A stretch of 64,000 bases of DNA from Candidatus Aminicenantota bacterium (GTDB taxonomy: Bacteria; Acidobacteriota; Aminicenantia; Aminicenantales; Saccharicenantaceae): contig JAGNLW010000004.1 in assembly GCA_017999365.1 (NCBI GenBank), positions 166,362 to 230,361 on the forward strand, written 5' to 3'. Made by a program: the position numbers and the translations under genes. Positions 25,267-35,045 of this stretch are shown here, one piece after another (within the stretch, counting starts at the first letter, position 1; every line of letters begins with the position of its first letter). Below the pieces are notes generated by a model. The model saw only the letters and a program-made list of their open reading frames with translations, ran no database searches and was not told the DNA's origin.

Positions 25267-25965
25267 CTAGCTTTCTAAGATGTCCTCGGAGATCCGGAAG
25301 GACGGGCCCATCGTCGAGGACACGAACAGCGACCGCACGTACTTGCCCTTGGCGGCCGGCGGCTTGGCGTGCAGGATGGCCTGGATGAAGGTCCTCATAT
25401 TGTCCACGAGCTTGGCCTCCTCGAAGGAGACCTTGCCGACCGTGGAGTGGACGATGCTCGTCTTGTCGACGCGGAACTCGACCTTGCCGGCCTTGGTCTC
25501 CTCGACGGCCTTGCGGATGTCGAAGGTGACGGTCCCGGCCTTGGGGTTGGGCATGAGGCCCTTGGTCCCCAGGATGCGGCCGAGCTTGCCGACGCCGCGC
25601 ATGACGTCCGGGGTGGCGATGACGATGTCGAAGTCGATCCAGCCGCCGGCGATCTTCTCGATGATCTCGTCGCCGCCGGCGAAATCGGCCCCGGCCTCCT
25701 CGGCCTCCTTGATCTTCTCCCCGGCCGCGATGACGCAGATCCTCTTGGTCTTGCCGGTGCCGTGGGGCAGGACGACGGTGCCGCGGACCATCTGGTCGGA
25801 GTACTTGGGATTGACCCCCAGCCGGATGTCCACGTCGACCGACTCGTCGAACTTGGCGAAGTGGGCCTTCTTGAGGAGGGCCACGGCCTCCTCGAGGGAG
25901 TACGTCCGGGGCTCCGTCCCCCTGACCTCCCGGGCCTTGACGGTGTTCTTGCCGTGCTTACTCAC
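25267..25965 (-). CDS. rplA: 50S ribosomal protein L1
   Basis: This 232-residue protein forms the mobile L1 stalk near the E site. Start codon is GTG at 25965, 8 nt inside rplK. Conserved segments are [40 protein letters not shown] and [12 protein letters not shown]. The C-terminal [20 protein letters not shown] is typical. In E. coli L1 represses rplKA by binding the leader. No such leader is recognised here. Confidence 0.97.
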   Translation of the reverse strand: MSKHGKNTVKAREVRGTEPRTYSLEEAVALLKKAHFAKFDESVDVDIRLGVNPKYSDQMVRGTVVLPHGTGKTKRICVIAAGEKIKEAEEAGADFAGGDEIIEKIAGGWIDFDIVIATPDVMRGVGKLGRILGTKGLMPNPKAGTVTFDIRKAVEETKAGKVEFRVDKTSIVHSTVGKVSFEEAKLVDNMRTFIQAILHAKPPAAKGKYVRSLFVSSTMGPSFRISEDILES

Positions 25966-26389
25966 TGATGATCTCCAATCCCATGTTTTTCGCCGTCCCG
26001 GCGACGATCTTCTTGGCCGCCTCGAGGTCGTAGGCGTTGAGGTCGGGCAGCTTCGTCCGGGCGATGTCCTCGATCTGCTTCATGGTGACCTTGCCGACCT
26101 TGTCCTTGTTCGGGGCCCCGGAGCCCTTGGCGATGCCGGCGGCCTTCTTCAGGAGGTAGGAGGCCGGCGGGGTCTTGACCACGAAGTTGAACGACTTGTC
26201 CTTGAAGACCGTGATGAGGACGGGGACGACGGTGCCCTCGTCCATCTTCTTCGTCCGGTCGTTGAACTCCCGGACGAAGCCCATGATGTTGACGCCGTGC
26301 TGGCCCAGGGCCGGTCCGACGGGAGGCGCAGGGCTGGCCTGCCCGGCGACGATCTCCAGCTTGATCTTGGCGATGACTTCCTTCGACAT
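25958..26389 (-). CDS. rplK: 50S ribosomal protein L11
   Basis: This 143-residue protein forms the GTPase-associated centre with 23S rRNA. The N-terminal domain has [20 protein letters not shown], and the C domain has [20 protein letters not shown] and [20 protein letters not shown]. The conserved prolines at thiopeptide-contact positions are present. It overlaps rplA by 8 nt and lies 10 nt after nusG. Confidence 0.97.
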   Translation of the reverse strand: MSKEVIAKIKLEIVAGQASPAPPVGPALGQHGVNIMGFVREFNDRTKKMDEGTVVPVLITVFKDKSFNFVVKTPPASYLLKKAAGIAKGSGAPNKDKVGKVTMKQIEDIARTKLPDLNAYDLEAAKKIVAGTAKNMGLEIISE

Positions 26390-26399
26390 AGGGGGCCTC

Positions 26400-26930
26400 C
26401 TAAAGCTTTTCCACCTGCAGGAACTCGAGCTCGACCGGGGTGGACCGGCCGAAGATGGTGACCAGGACCTTGAGGGTGTTGCGCTCGGCGTTGACCTCTT
26501 CGACGATGCCGTTGAAGTTGAAGAACGGCCCGTCGATGATGCGGACGGCCTCGCCCTTCTCGAACGAGTGCTTGGGCTTGGGCTTCTCGGAGGTCGTCTC
26601 CATGTGCTCGACGATCTGGCCGACCTCCTTCTTGCTCAGGGGGGTCGGCGTCCGGCCCGAGCCGACGAAGCCCGTGACCTTGGGGACCTGCCGGATCATC
26701 AGCCAGTTCTCGTCGTTCATCTCCATCTCGACCAGGATGTAGCCGGGGTAGGAGCGCTTGGTCGAGACGACCTTCTTGCCGGCCCGGATCTCGATGACGT
26801 CCTCGGTCGGGATGATGATCTGGCCGACCTGGTCCTCGAGGTGCAGTTCGATCGCCTTCTGCTTGATCGATTCGGCGACGAACTTCTCGAAGCCCGAGTA
26901 GGTGTGAACGACGAACCAGTTCTTAGCCAT
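26400..26930 (-). CDS. nusG: transcription termination/antitermination protein NusG
   Basis: This 176-residue RNAP-associated factor couples transcription with translation or Rho. The NGN domain starts [20 protein letters not shown] and includes [20 protein letters not shown], then [20 protein letters not shown]. The C-terminal KOW domain has [20 protein letters not shown] and ends [13 protein letters not shown]. Spacing to secE is 18 nt. secE-nusG-rplK is the classic order. Confidence 0.97.
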   Translation of the reverse strand: MAKNWFVVHTYSGFEKFVAESIKQKAIELHLEDQVGQIIIPTEDVIEIRAGKKVVSTKRSYPGYILVEMEMNDENWLMIRQVPKVTGFVGSGRTPTPLSKKEVGQIVEHMETTSEKPKPKHSFEKGEAVRIIDGPFFNFNGIVEEVNAERNTLKVLVTIFGRSTPVELEFLQVEKL

Positions 26931-26948
26931 CGTGCGGTCCCCCTGCCC

Positions 26949-27161
26949 TTAGCCCAACAGCGTCTTGATCTGAGTGATGGCCCAGGAGAAGATGACGTCC
27001 AGGAAGAACAGATAGAAGCCGAAGAAGACCGTGGCGGCGATGACGACGACGGTCGTGCTGACGACCTCGTTCTTGGAGGGCCAGGTGACCTTCTTGAGCT
27101 CGGCCCGGACGTCCCTCAGGAAGTTCCCGAAGCGCTTGGTCCAACGGATCTTGTCGTTCAT
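26949..27161 (-). CDS. secE: preprotein translocase subunit SecE (short form)
   Basis: This 70-residue single-span Sec subunit has the amphipathic helix and linker LRDVRAELKKVTWPSKNEVV (residues 15-34). A transmembrane segment follows (about residues 35-60). It is the short form found in most bacteria, unlike the three-span E. coli protein. It lies 70 nt after tRNA-Trp and 18 nt before nusG. Confidence 0.95.
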   Translation of the reverse strand: MNDKIRWTKRFGNFLRDVRAELKKVTWPSKNEVVSTTVVVIAATVFFGFYLFFLDVIFSWAITQIKTLLG

Positions 27162-27231
27162 GGCGTGTCCTCTTCGTGTCCTCCGCGGTGGGGCCGAAAC
27201 GGCCCGTCACCGCCCGTCGCGCGAGAGACAG

Positions 27232-27307
<76 letters not shown>

Positions 27308-27318
27308 TCCGGTCCTCG

Positions 27319-27468
27319 CTATTTGACTTCCTTGTGGTCCGTGTGCCGGCGGCAGAAGGGGCAGTACTTGCTCGTCTCGAGCTTCTCGGTCTGCTTCTTC
27401 TTGTTCCGGGTCGTGCTGTAATTGCGACGCTTGCACTCCCCGCATTGGAGCGTGATGATCTCTCGCAT
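27319..27468 (-). CDS. rpmG: 50S ribosomal protein L33, zinc-binding form
   Basis: A 49-residue gene lies between tRNA-Thr(GGT) and tRNA-Trp. It begins [20 protein letters not shown] and contains [17 protein letters not shown] at the end. The CGEC and CPFC pairs define the zinc-containing C+ form of L33. ATG is at 27468 and TAG at 27319-27321. It is short and easily missed. rpmG-tRNA-Trp-secE-nusG is a common bacterial order. Confidence 0.95.
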   Translation of the reverse strand: MREIITLQCGECKRRNYSTTRNKKKQTEKLETSKYCPFCRRHTDHKEVK

Positions 27469-27514
27469 GTCTAACCTTCCCGGCCCCGGGGGCCTCGATC
27501 GGAGTCGATAAAAA

Positions 27515-27587
27515 AGCCCAAGACCAGAATTGAACTGGTGACCCCGTCCTTACCAAGGACGTGCTCTACCAACTGAGCTACTTGGGC
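27515..27587 (-). tRNA. tRNA-Thr (anticodon GGT)
   Basis: The minus-strand cloverleaf has acceptor stem GCCCAAG / CTTGGGC, D loop AGCTCAGTTGGTAGAGC and anticodon stem CGTCC / GGACG with loop TTGGTAA, so the anticodon is GGT. The T loop is GTTCAATTC. The 3-prime end runs into a T-run (minus-strand TTTTTT at about 27510-27514) and the CCA is not encoded. It is the fourth tRNA of the cluster. Confidence 0.96.
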
Positions 27588-27605
27588 CCGTCCACCTCGA
27601 GCAAG

Positions 27606-27678
<73 letters not shown>

Positions 27679-27696
27679 AGGCGATTGACGGAGAAA

Positions 27697-27779
27697 TGGG
27701 CAGGGAAGGATTCGAACCTCCGAAGCGTTTCCGCAACGGGTTTACAGCCCGTCCCATTTGGCCACTCTGGAACCTGCCC
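27697..27779 (-). tRNA. tRNA-Tyr (anticodon GTA)
   Basis: This 83-nt tRNA has a long variable arm, as expected for bacterial tRNA-Tyr. The acceptor stem is GGGCAGG / CCTGCCC. The anticodon stem ACGGG / CCCGT holds loop CTGTAAA, anticodon GTA. The G34 here is a substrate for Tgt-dependent queuosine modification, and tgt is at 59378-60508. CCA is not encoded. Confidence 0.96.
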
Positions 27780-27819
27780 GCATTATGTTGCATCGTCATC
27801 GCTCTCGATCGTCGCCCAA

Positions 27820-27892
27820 AGCCAGCGAAGGGATTCGAACCCCTGACCCGCTGATTACAAATCAGCCGCTCTACCTGCTGAGCTACGCTGGC
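27820..27892 (-). tRNA. tRNA-Thr (anticodon TGT)
   Basis: The first tRNA of the cluster has acceptor stem GCCAGCG / CGCTGGC and anticodon stem GCTGA / TCAGC with loop TTTGTAA, anticodon TGT. It is 73 nt long with no encoded CCA. It begins about 143 nt downstream of the predicted transcription start of the promoter at 28042-28070. Confidence 0.96.
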
Positions 27893-28041
27893 GTCGCCTC
27901 AACCTGTCTCGTCTGAGCCCTGCTCGTCAACGGGGGAATACAGAGAAAGAGATGCAAAAATATAAAAAGCTTCTCTCCTCAGGCCCGAAAGTGTTCTTTT
28001 TTTCAGAGATTTAATCTGAAATATACAGAACGACCACGGGT
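27893..28041 (-). other. AT-rich leader between promoter and first tRNA
   Basis: This stretch is strikingly AT-rich compared with its surroundings and holds no ORF. On the minus strand it contains the inverted repeat AGATT A AATCT followed by an A-run (about 28000-28020). Low GC just after a strong promoter may ease promoter escape or provide an A/T-rich processing site upstream of the tRNA. Both are inference. Confidence 0.4.
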
Positions 28042-28070
28042 ATCCTAGGGGAAACCGCGACTTTTGTCAA
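28042..28070 (-). promoter_or_regulatory. sigma70-type promoter of the tRNA-rpmG-secE-nusG-rplKAJL-rpoBC operon
   Basis: On the minus strand a perfect -35 TTGACA (28065-28070) and -10 TAGGAT (28042-28047) are 17 nt apart. The predicted start is near 28035. The -35 hexamer overlaps the TGA stop codon of the upstream Spy-like gene (28067-28069). Position and quality make it the main promoter of the superoperon. Confidence 0.88.
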
Positions 28071-28570
28071 GGATTTCTTTTTAAAACGCCCCTTTGGCCG
28101 CGGACCCGCTGCAGGTTCTCCCCCACCGAGCGCATGAAATCGACCGTGAAGATGACGTACCGGGCCCGCTGGACGGGCGTCAGGTGGGCCTCAAGAACGG
28201 CCTCGACCTCGTCCTCCTTCTGACGAAGGACCCGGCGGGCTTCCCGGATGCGGTCGACGAGCCCGGCCACCCGGCCCTCCCTGACGGAGGGACCGGCCAG
28301 CTCCTCACGGAGGTCCCGGAGGTCGTTCCCCATCCGTCCCTGGAGCTCCGCCTTGTCCTTTTCGGCCCGGGTCAGCACCGGGTAGAGCTTGGCGGCCTGG
28401 TCCTCCGTCAGTTCGAGGGCCCGGGTCAGGCGGACGAGATAGAGGTCGCTGAGGCTCTCCCTGAGCCTGGGTCTGCGGGCCGGGTCCTGGGGGGCCCCCA
28501 GGACGGACGGCGCGATCCCTGCGGCCAGGGCCAGCCCCAGGACGGCGAGGATAAGGCGATTGCGGTTCAT
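28067..28570 (-). CDS. Spy/CpxP-like periplasmic protein
   Basis: This 167-residue protein has a signal peptide (MNRNRLILAVLGLALAAGIA, cleavage near residue 25). It is then mostly helical and highly charged. The sequence LTRALELTEDQAAKLYPVLT and the later LTPVQRARYVIF resemble the LTxxQ-type repeats of the Spy/CpxP and heavy-metal-sensor families. These are periplasmic chaperones or stress sensors. Its start overlaps the anti-sigma stop as ATGA, so it is the third gene of a sigma/anti-sigma operon and may modulate that pathway. Exact function is not shown. Confidence 0.65.
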   Translation of the reverse strand: MNRNRLILAVLGLALAAGIAPSVLGAPQDPARRPRLRESLSDLYLVRLTRALELTEDQAAKLYPVLTRAEKDKAELQGRMGNDLRDLREELAGPSVREGRVAGLVDRIREARRVLRQKEDEVEAVLEAHLTPVQRARYVIFTVDFMRSVGENLQRVRGQRGVLKRNP

Positions 28571-29175
28571 TGCGGACCTCCTAGTCCCGTTTCCTTCCCG
28601 AGCGCCTCGGCGACGGCCCCCAGCTCGTCGTCCGAGAGGCTCTCCCAGAACAGAGGATCGGCCGCCGTCAGGGCGGCGGCGTCGGCGTCCACGGCAGGCG
28701 CGAGCTCGGCCAGCGATTCGCTGAGGTAGCGGCCGACGGCCCCTTCCAGGCCGGGGTCGGTCTCCGCCTCCCGGATCAGGGGCGCGATCCCGTCGGCCGA
28801 GGGGACCCAGGCGTACGGGCCGGCCTCCGGCCCGGAGCGGGCCAGAACGACCCAGAGGGCCGCCCCGGCGAGGACGAGCGCGGCGGCGGCCGCGAAAGCC
28901 GCCCGGGGACGCCAGGCGATCGGAGCGGAGCGGCCGGCCCGGCCGGACTCCCAGGCGTCGAGCCGGGCCTCGAGCTTGTGTTCGAAAACGGCCCAGTCCT
29001 CGGGGCTCCGCCCGGCCGGAGGCCCGGAGGCGGCCTGGAGGCGGGCCAGGGCGGCCCGATGGGCCCGGCAGGACGGGCAGACCCGCAAATGGGCTTCGAG
29101 ACGGGCCGCGGCCCCGGGCGCCAGGGCCCGGTCGAACCCGTCCGATAACCGCCGTTCGACCGTCCGGCATCTCAT
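28567..29175 (-). CDS. zinc-binding anti-sigma factor, single-pass membrane protein
   Basis: This 202-residue protein has an N-terminal ZAS-type motif His29-x3-Cys33-x2-Cys36 (HLRVCPSC), as in zf-HC2 anti-sigma factors that hold ECF sigmas inactive. A transmembrane helix of about 20 residues (AAFAAAAALVLAGAALWVVL) separates the cytoplasmic domain from an acidic extracytoplasmic domain of about 100 residues with a SLSDDELGAVAEAL segment. The ATG at 29175 overlaps the sigma stop by 4 nt; an in-frame ATG 7 codons upstream is less likely. Regulated release of the sigma is inferred. Confidence 0.82.
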   Translation of the reverse strand: MRCRTVERRLSDGFDRALAPGAAARLEAHLRVCPSCRAHRAALARLQAASGPPAGRSPEDWAVFEHKLEARLDAWESGRAGRSAPIAWRPRAAFAAAAALVLAGAALWVVLARSGPEAGPYAWVPSADGIAPLIREAETDPGLEGAVGRYLSESLAELAPAVDADAAALTAADPLFWESLSDDELGAVAEALGKETGLGGPQ

Positions 29176-29750
29176 GATCGCCCCTCCTCGAGCCAAGGCC
29201 CCAGGCGCTCCCGGAGCATCTTGCGGGCCTTGTGCAGCCGCCAGGACACGGTGTTCTCCGAGCAGCCGAGGACCCGGCCGGCCTCGGCGTGGCTCAGGCC
29301 CTGGTCGACGACCAGGGCGAAAGCGGCCCGGAAATGGGCCGGCAGGCCGCCGACGGCCGCGTCGACGCGGGCCTTGAGCTCGCCCGCCCCGGCCCGGTCT
29401 TCGGGATCGCCGGGCGCCGGCCCGGCGGCCGGTCCGGCCGCGACGGCGTTGTCGTCGAAGGCCATCCGCCGCTTCTCGCGACCCTTCCTCTTCAGGAAGG
29501 TCAGCGAAGCGTTGACCGCGATGCGGTAGAGCCAGGTGTAGAAACCGGAGCCGCCGCGGAAGCTCCCGATCGCCCGCCAGGCGGTCATGAAGGCCTCCTG
29601 GGCCAGGTCGTCGGCGTCGGCGGCGTCGCCGGCGAGGCGCAGGACGACGGCATGGACCCGCCGCTCGTAACGGCGGACGAGCTCGGCGAAGGCCTCGCGC
29701 CCGCCGCGCGCGGCTTCGGCCACGAGCTCGGCCTCCGAGCGTTCATCCAT
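29172..29750 (-). CDS. ECF (RpoE-like) sigma factor
   Basis: This 192-residue group 4 sigma factor has region 2 at about residues 20-90, including DADDLAQEAFMTAWRAIGSF (-10 recognition). Region 4, at about 130-185, has GLPAHFRAAFALVVDQGLSH, AEAGRVLGCSENTVSWRLHK and ARKML. An Ala/Pro/Gly-rich linker joins them. It is coupled to the anti-sigma gene by an ATGA overlap. A near-perfect extended -10 lies upstream. The target regulon cannot be told from this window. Confidence 0.93.
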   Translation of the reverse strand: MDERSEAELVAEAARGGREAFAELVRRYERRVHAVVLRLAGDAADADDLAQEAFMTAWRAIGSFRGGSGFYTWLYRIAVNASLTFLKRKGREKRRMAFDDNAVAAGPAAGPAPGDPEDRAGAGELKARVDAAVGGLPAHFRAAFALVVDQGLSHAEAGRVLGCSENTVSWRLHKARKMLRERLGPWLEEGRS

Positions 29751-29775
29751 CTCGTCCTCACCCGTTTAGACGGGG

Positions 29776-29784
29776 ATTATAGCA
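29776..29784 (-). promoter_or_regulatory. extended -10 promoter for the ECF sigma operon
   Basis: On the minus strand the sequence TGCTATAAT gives a consensus -10 with a TGn extension (29776-29784), about 19 nt from the predicted start to the ATG at 29750. No good -35 lies upstream, as is usual for extended -10 promoters. A small hairpin CCCGT CTAA ACGGG follows it in the leader. No typical ECF autoregulatory -35 (GAAC-type) was recognised. Confidence 0.6.
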
Positions 29785-29810
29785 GAACCTTTGAGCGGCC
29801 CGGCGATTCG

Positions 29811-29840
29811 TTGACAACCCCTCTCCCCTGCTGTTATCAT
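29811..29840 (+). promoter_or_regulatory. sigma70-type promoter of the purBSQLN operon
   Basis: Perfect -35 TTGACA at 29811-29816 and -10 TATCAT at 29835-29840 with 18-nt spacing (or TTATCA with 17). The predicted leader is about 23 nt, with AAGAAAGG ahead of purB. No purine riboswitch or operator could be seen in this short leader. Confidence 0.82.
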
Positions 29841-29869
29841 CGCCCTTACTCCAAGAAAGGCTGAGCCCC

Positions 29870-31171
29870 ATGATCGACCGCTATACCCGCCCCGAGATGG
29901 GCGCCGTCTGGACCGACGAGAACCGCTACCGCAAATGGCTCGACGTCGAGCTGGCCGTCTGCGAGGCCTGGTCGCGCCTGGGGCAGATCCCCAAGCCCGC
30001 CCTCAAGACGATCCGCGACAAGGCCGGCTTCTCCGTCGCGCGCATCGACGCCATCGAGAAGGTCGTCAAGCACGACATCATCGCCTTCCTGACCTCGGTC
30101 GCCGAGAAGATCGGGCCCGAGTCGCGCTTCGTCCACCTCGGCCTGACCTCCTACGACGTCGTCGACACGGCCCTGTCGCTGCTCATCAAGGAGTCGCTGG
30201 AGAAGGTCCTCACCGACCTGCGGGCCTTCCGGCGCCTGCTCAAGCGCCAGGCCCTCAAGCACCGGCGGACCGTCTGCATCGGGCGCACCCACGGCATCCA
30301 CGCCGAGCCGGTGACCTTCGGCTTCAAGCTCCTCGTCTGGTACGAGGAGGTCGGCCGGCACGTGACCCGGCTCGAGAGCGCCCTGAAGACCATCTCCGTC
30401 GGCCGCATCTCGGGCTCGGTCGGGACCTACATCCACCTCGACCCCCGGGTCGAGGTCATGGCCCTGCGGCGGCTCAAGCTCCGTCCGGCCAAGGTCTCGA
30501 CGCAGGTCCTCCAGCGCGACCGCCACGCCGAGGTCCTCTCGGCCCTGGCCCTGCTGGCCTCGTCCGTGGAGAAGTTCGCCGTCGAGGTCCGTCACCTCCA
30601 GCGGACCGAGGTCCTCGAGCTCGAGGAGCCGTTCACCAAGGGCCAGAAGGGCTCCTCGTCCATGCCGCACAAGAAGAACCCCGTCCGCTGCGAGCGCATC
30701 TCGGGCCTGGCCCGCCTCGTCCGGGCCAACGCCCAGGTCGGACTGGAGAACATCGCCCTCTGGCACGAGCGCGACATCTCCCATTCCTCGGCCGAGCGGG
30801 TCGTCTTCCCGGACTCCTTCATCCTGACCGACTTCCTGCTGGCCGACGCGGCCGACATCGTCGCCCATTGGGTCGTCCACCCCGACCGCATGAAGGCCAA
30901 CATCGGCGCGACGCGCGGCCTCATCTTCTCGCAGAGCGTCCTGCTGGCCCTGACCCGCAAGGGCATGACCCGCGAGGACGCCTACCAGGCCGTCCAGCGC
31001 AGCAGCCTCAAGGCCTGGGAGGAGGGGCTCGACTTCAAGGCCCTGGTCGGGGCCGACCCGGCCGTGACCGCCGTCCTCGGGCCGCGGGAGATCGAGGCCT
31101 GCTTCTCCCTCGACCCGTACCTGGCCAAGATCGACTACATCTTCGAAAGGGTTTTCAGCCATGAGAGTTAG
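29870..31171 (+). CDS. purB: adenylosuccinate lyase
   Basis: This 433-residue enzyme cleaves SAICAR and adenylosuccinate, acting in both IMP and AMP synthesis. It begins MIDRYTRPEMGAVWTDENRY. The superfamily signature GSSSMPHKKNPVRCERISGL (about residues 262-281) carries the catalytic Ser loop. RTHGIHAEPVTFGFK holds the conserved His. LGLTSYDVVDTALS is the N-terminal conserved region. It is the first gene of a five-gene cluster and overlaps purS by 11 nt. Confidence 0.97.
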   Translation: MIDRYTRPEMGAVWTDENRYRKWLDVELAVCEAWSRLGQIPKPALKTIRDKAGFSVARIDAIEKVVKHDIIAFLTSVAEKIGPESRFVHLGLTSYDVVDTALSLLIKESLEKVLTDLRAFRRLLKRQALKHRRTVCIGRTHGIHAEPVTFGFKLLVWYEEVGRHVTRLESALKTISVGRISGSVGTYIHLDPRVEVMALRRLKLRPAKVSTQVLQRDRHAEVLSALALLASSVEKFAVEVRHLQRTEVLELEEPFTKGQKGSSSMPHKKNPVRCERISGLARLVRANAQVGLENIALWHERDISHSSAERVVFPDSFILTDFLLADAADIVAHWVVHPDRMKANIGATRGLIFSQSVLLALTRKGMTREDAYQAVQRSSLKAWEEGLDFKALVGADPAVTAVLGPREIEACFSLDPYLAKIDYIFERVFSHES

Positions 31172-31409
31172 GATCCTCGTCTCGTTCAAGGACAGCGTCC
31201 TCGACCCCCAGGGCCAGACCGTCAAGAACGCGCTCCACACCATGGGCTACGGCGCGGTCTCCGAGGTCCGGCAGGGCAAGGTCTTCGAGCTCGACCTCGA
31301 GGGCACGACCCGCAAGGAGGCCGAGGCCCTGGTGCCCGAGATCGCCCGGCGCGTCCTGGCCAATCCCATCATCGAGAAGTTCGACTGGGAAATCCTCAAG
31401 GGCCGCTGA
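31161..31409 (+). CDS. purS: phosphoribosylformylglycinamidine synthase subunit PurS
   Basis: This 82-residue small subunit of the three-part FGAM synthetase bridges PurL and PurQ. It has the PurS pattern [33 protein letters not shown] and [12 protein letters not shown]. It overlaps purB by 11 nt, lies 11 nt before purQ, and its presence agrees with the short PurL downstream. Confidence 0.95.
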   Translation: MRVRILVSFKDSVLDPQGQTVKNALHTMGYGAVSEVRQGKVFELDLEGTTRKEAEALVPEIARRVLANPIIEKFDWEILKGR

Positions 31410-31420
31410 GGGGCACGGCC

Positions 31421-32156
31421 ATGAAATTCGGCGTCGTCCAATTCCCCGGCTCCAACTGCGACCACGACACCTTCCACGTCCTCAGCGAGGTCATGAAGCG
31501 GCCGACCGTCTGGCTCTGGCACAAGGACCACGACCTGCGGGGCGTCGACTGCGTCGTCCTGCCGGGCGGCTTCTCCTACGGCGACTACCTCCGCTCGGGG
31601 GCCATCGCCCGCTTCTCGCCGCTCATGCAGGAGGTCAAGGCCTTCGCCCGCCGCGGCGGCCGCGTCCTCGGCATCTGCAACGGCTTCCAGATCCTGCTCG
31701 AGCTCGGCCTCCTGCCGGGGGCCATGCTGCGCAACAAGGACCTCAAGTTCCTCTGCCAGCACGTCCACGTCCGGATCGAGAACGACAAGACCGACTTCAC
31801 CCGGGCCGGCCGCAAGGGCCAGGTCCTGCGCATCCCCATCGCCCACTTCGACGGCAACTACTACGCCCCGCCGCGCGTCCTGCGCGAGATCGAGCGGCGC
31901 CGTCAGGTCGTCTTCCGCTACTGCGACGCCGACGGCCGCGTGACCGACGCGGCCAACGTCAACGGCTCCCTCAACGCCATCGCCGGCATCCGCAACGAGG
32001 CCGGCAACGTCCTCGGCCTGATGCCCCACCCGGAGCGGGCCTCGGAACGGATCCTCGGCAGCCTGGACGGCCGGACGGTCTTCGCATCCCTGATCGCCAG
32101 CCTCGAGCGCGCCCGGCCGGCGCGCCGGGCAGCCGCGCCCCGCAGGAAGGCCCGCC

Positions 32157-32167
<11 letters not shown>
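31421..32167 (+). CDS. purQ: phosphoribosylformylglycinamidine synthase, glutaminase subunit PurQ
   Basis: This 248-residue class I glutamine amidotransferase supplies ammonia to PurL. It begins [20 protein letters not shown]. The nucleophile Cys is in [20 protein letters not shown] (about residues 82-101) and the His/Glu pair is in [16 protein letters not shown] near residue 200. A basic tail of about 15 residues follows. It overlaps purL by 11 nt. Confidence 0.97.
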
Positions 32168-34367
<2,200 letters not shown>

Positions 34368-34375
34368 GAGGCCCC

Positions 34376-35023
34376 ATGGACGAGGTCGTCTTCCGCAGCC
34401 CGAAAAAGAAGGGCCGGATCGCCGTCCTGCTGTCCGGCCGCGGCTCGAACTTCACGGCCATCTGGGATGCCGTCCGGGCCGGCCGCATCGACGCCGGGAT
34501 CGGCCTCGTCCTGAGCAACAAGGCCGATGCCCCCGGGCTGCTCAAGGCCCGGGACGGCGGGCTCGACACGGTCTTCCTCGACGCCAAGTCTTTCGCCTCG
34601 CGCGAGGATTACGACCGGGCCGTCGCGGCCGAGATAGACAAGCGGGGCATCGACCTCATCTGCCTGGCCGGCTATATGAAGGTCCTGACGCCGGGCCTCT
34701 GCGACGCCTACAAATACCGCATCGTCAACATCCACCCGGCCCTCCTGCCGGCCTTCCCCGGGCTCCACGTCCAGCAGAAGGCCATCGACTGGGGCGTCCG
34801 CTTCTCCGGCTGCACGGTCCACTTCGTCGCCGCCGAGGTCGACATGGGCCCGATCATCCTGCAGGCCGCCGTGCCCGTCCTCCAGGACGACACAGAGGAC
34901 GCGCTGGCCGCCCGCATCCTGGTCGAGGAGCACCGCATCTACCCCGAAGCGGTCAGGTTCTACTTCGAGGGGCGCCTCGAGGTCCGAGGCCGCCGCGTCT
35001 TCGTCCTCGAACCGGGGGCCTGA
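34376..35023 (+). CDS. purN: phosphoribosylglycinamide formyltransferase PurN
   Basis: This 215-residue enzyme transfers formyl from 10-formyl-THF to GAR. It contains IAVLLSGRGSNFTAI (phosphate-binding), LAGYMKVLTPGL and the catalytic NIHPALLPAFPGLH with Asn and His. VDMGPIILQAAVPV carries the catalytic Asp. The start at 34376 follows GGAGGCCCC, a good ribosome-binding site; the frame is open further upstream inside purL but not as PurN. It ends the pur cluster 22 nt from a convergent gene. Confidence 0.96.
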   Translation: MDEVVFRSPKKKGRIAVLLSGRGSNFTAIWDAVRAGRIDAGIGLVLSNKADAPGLLKARDGGLDTVFLDAKSFASREDYDRAVAAEIDKRGIDLICLAGYMKVLTPGLCDAYKYRIVNIHPALLPAFPGLHVQQKAIDWGVRFSGCTVHFVAAEVDMGPIILQAAVPVLQDDTEDALAARILVEEHRIYPEAVRFYFEGRLEVRGRRVFVLEPGA

Positions 35024-35045
35024 GCGGGTTCGGCCCGGCCCGGTC

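Noticed and set aside
27893..28041. Possible small RNA or riboswitch in the AT-rich leader before the tRNA cluster
   Set aside because: No conserved secondary-structure motif or known RNA family pattern could be recognised; recorded only as a leader.
29846..31243. Minus-strand open frame opposite purB
   Set aside because: Repetitive Asp/Gly/Leu-rich translation with no motif; the plus-strand frame is clearly PurB.
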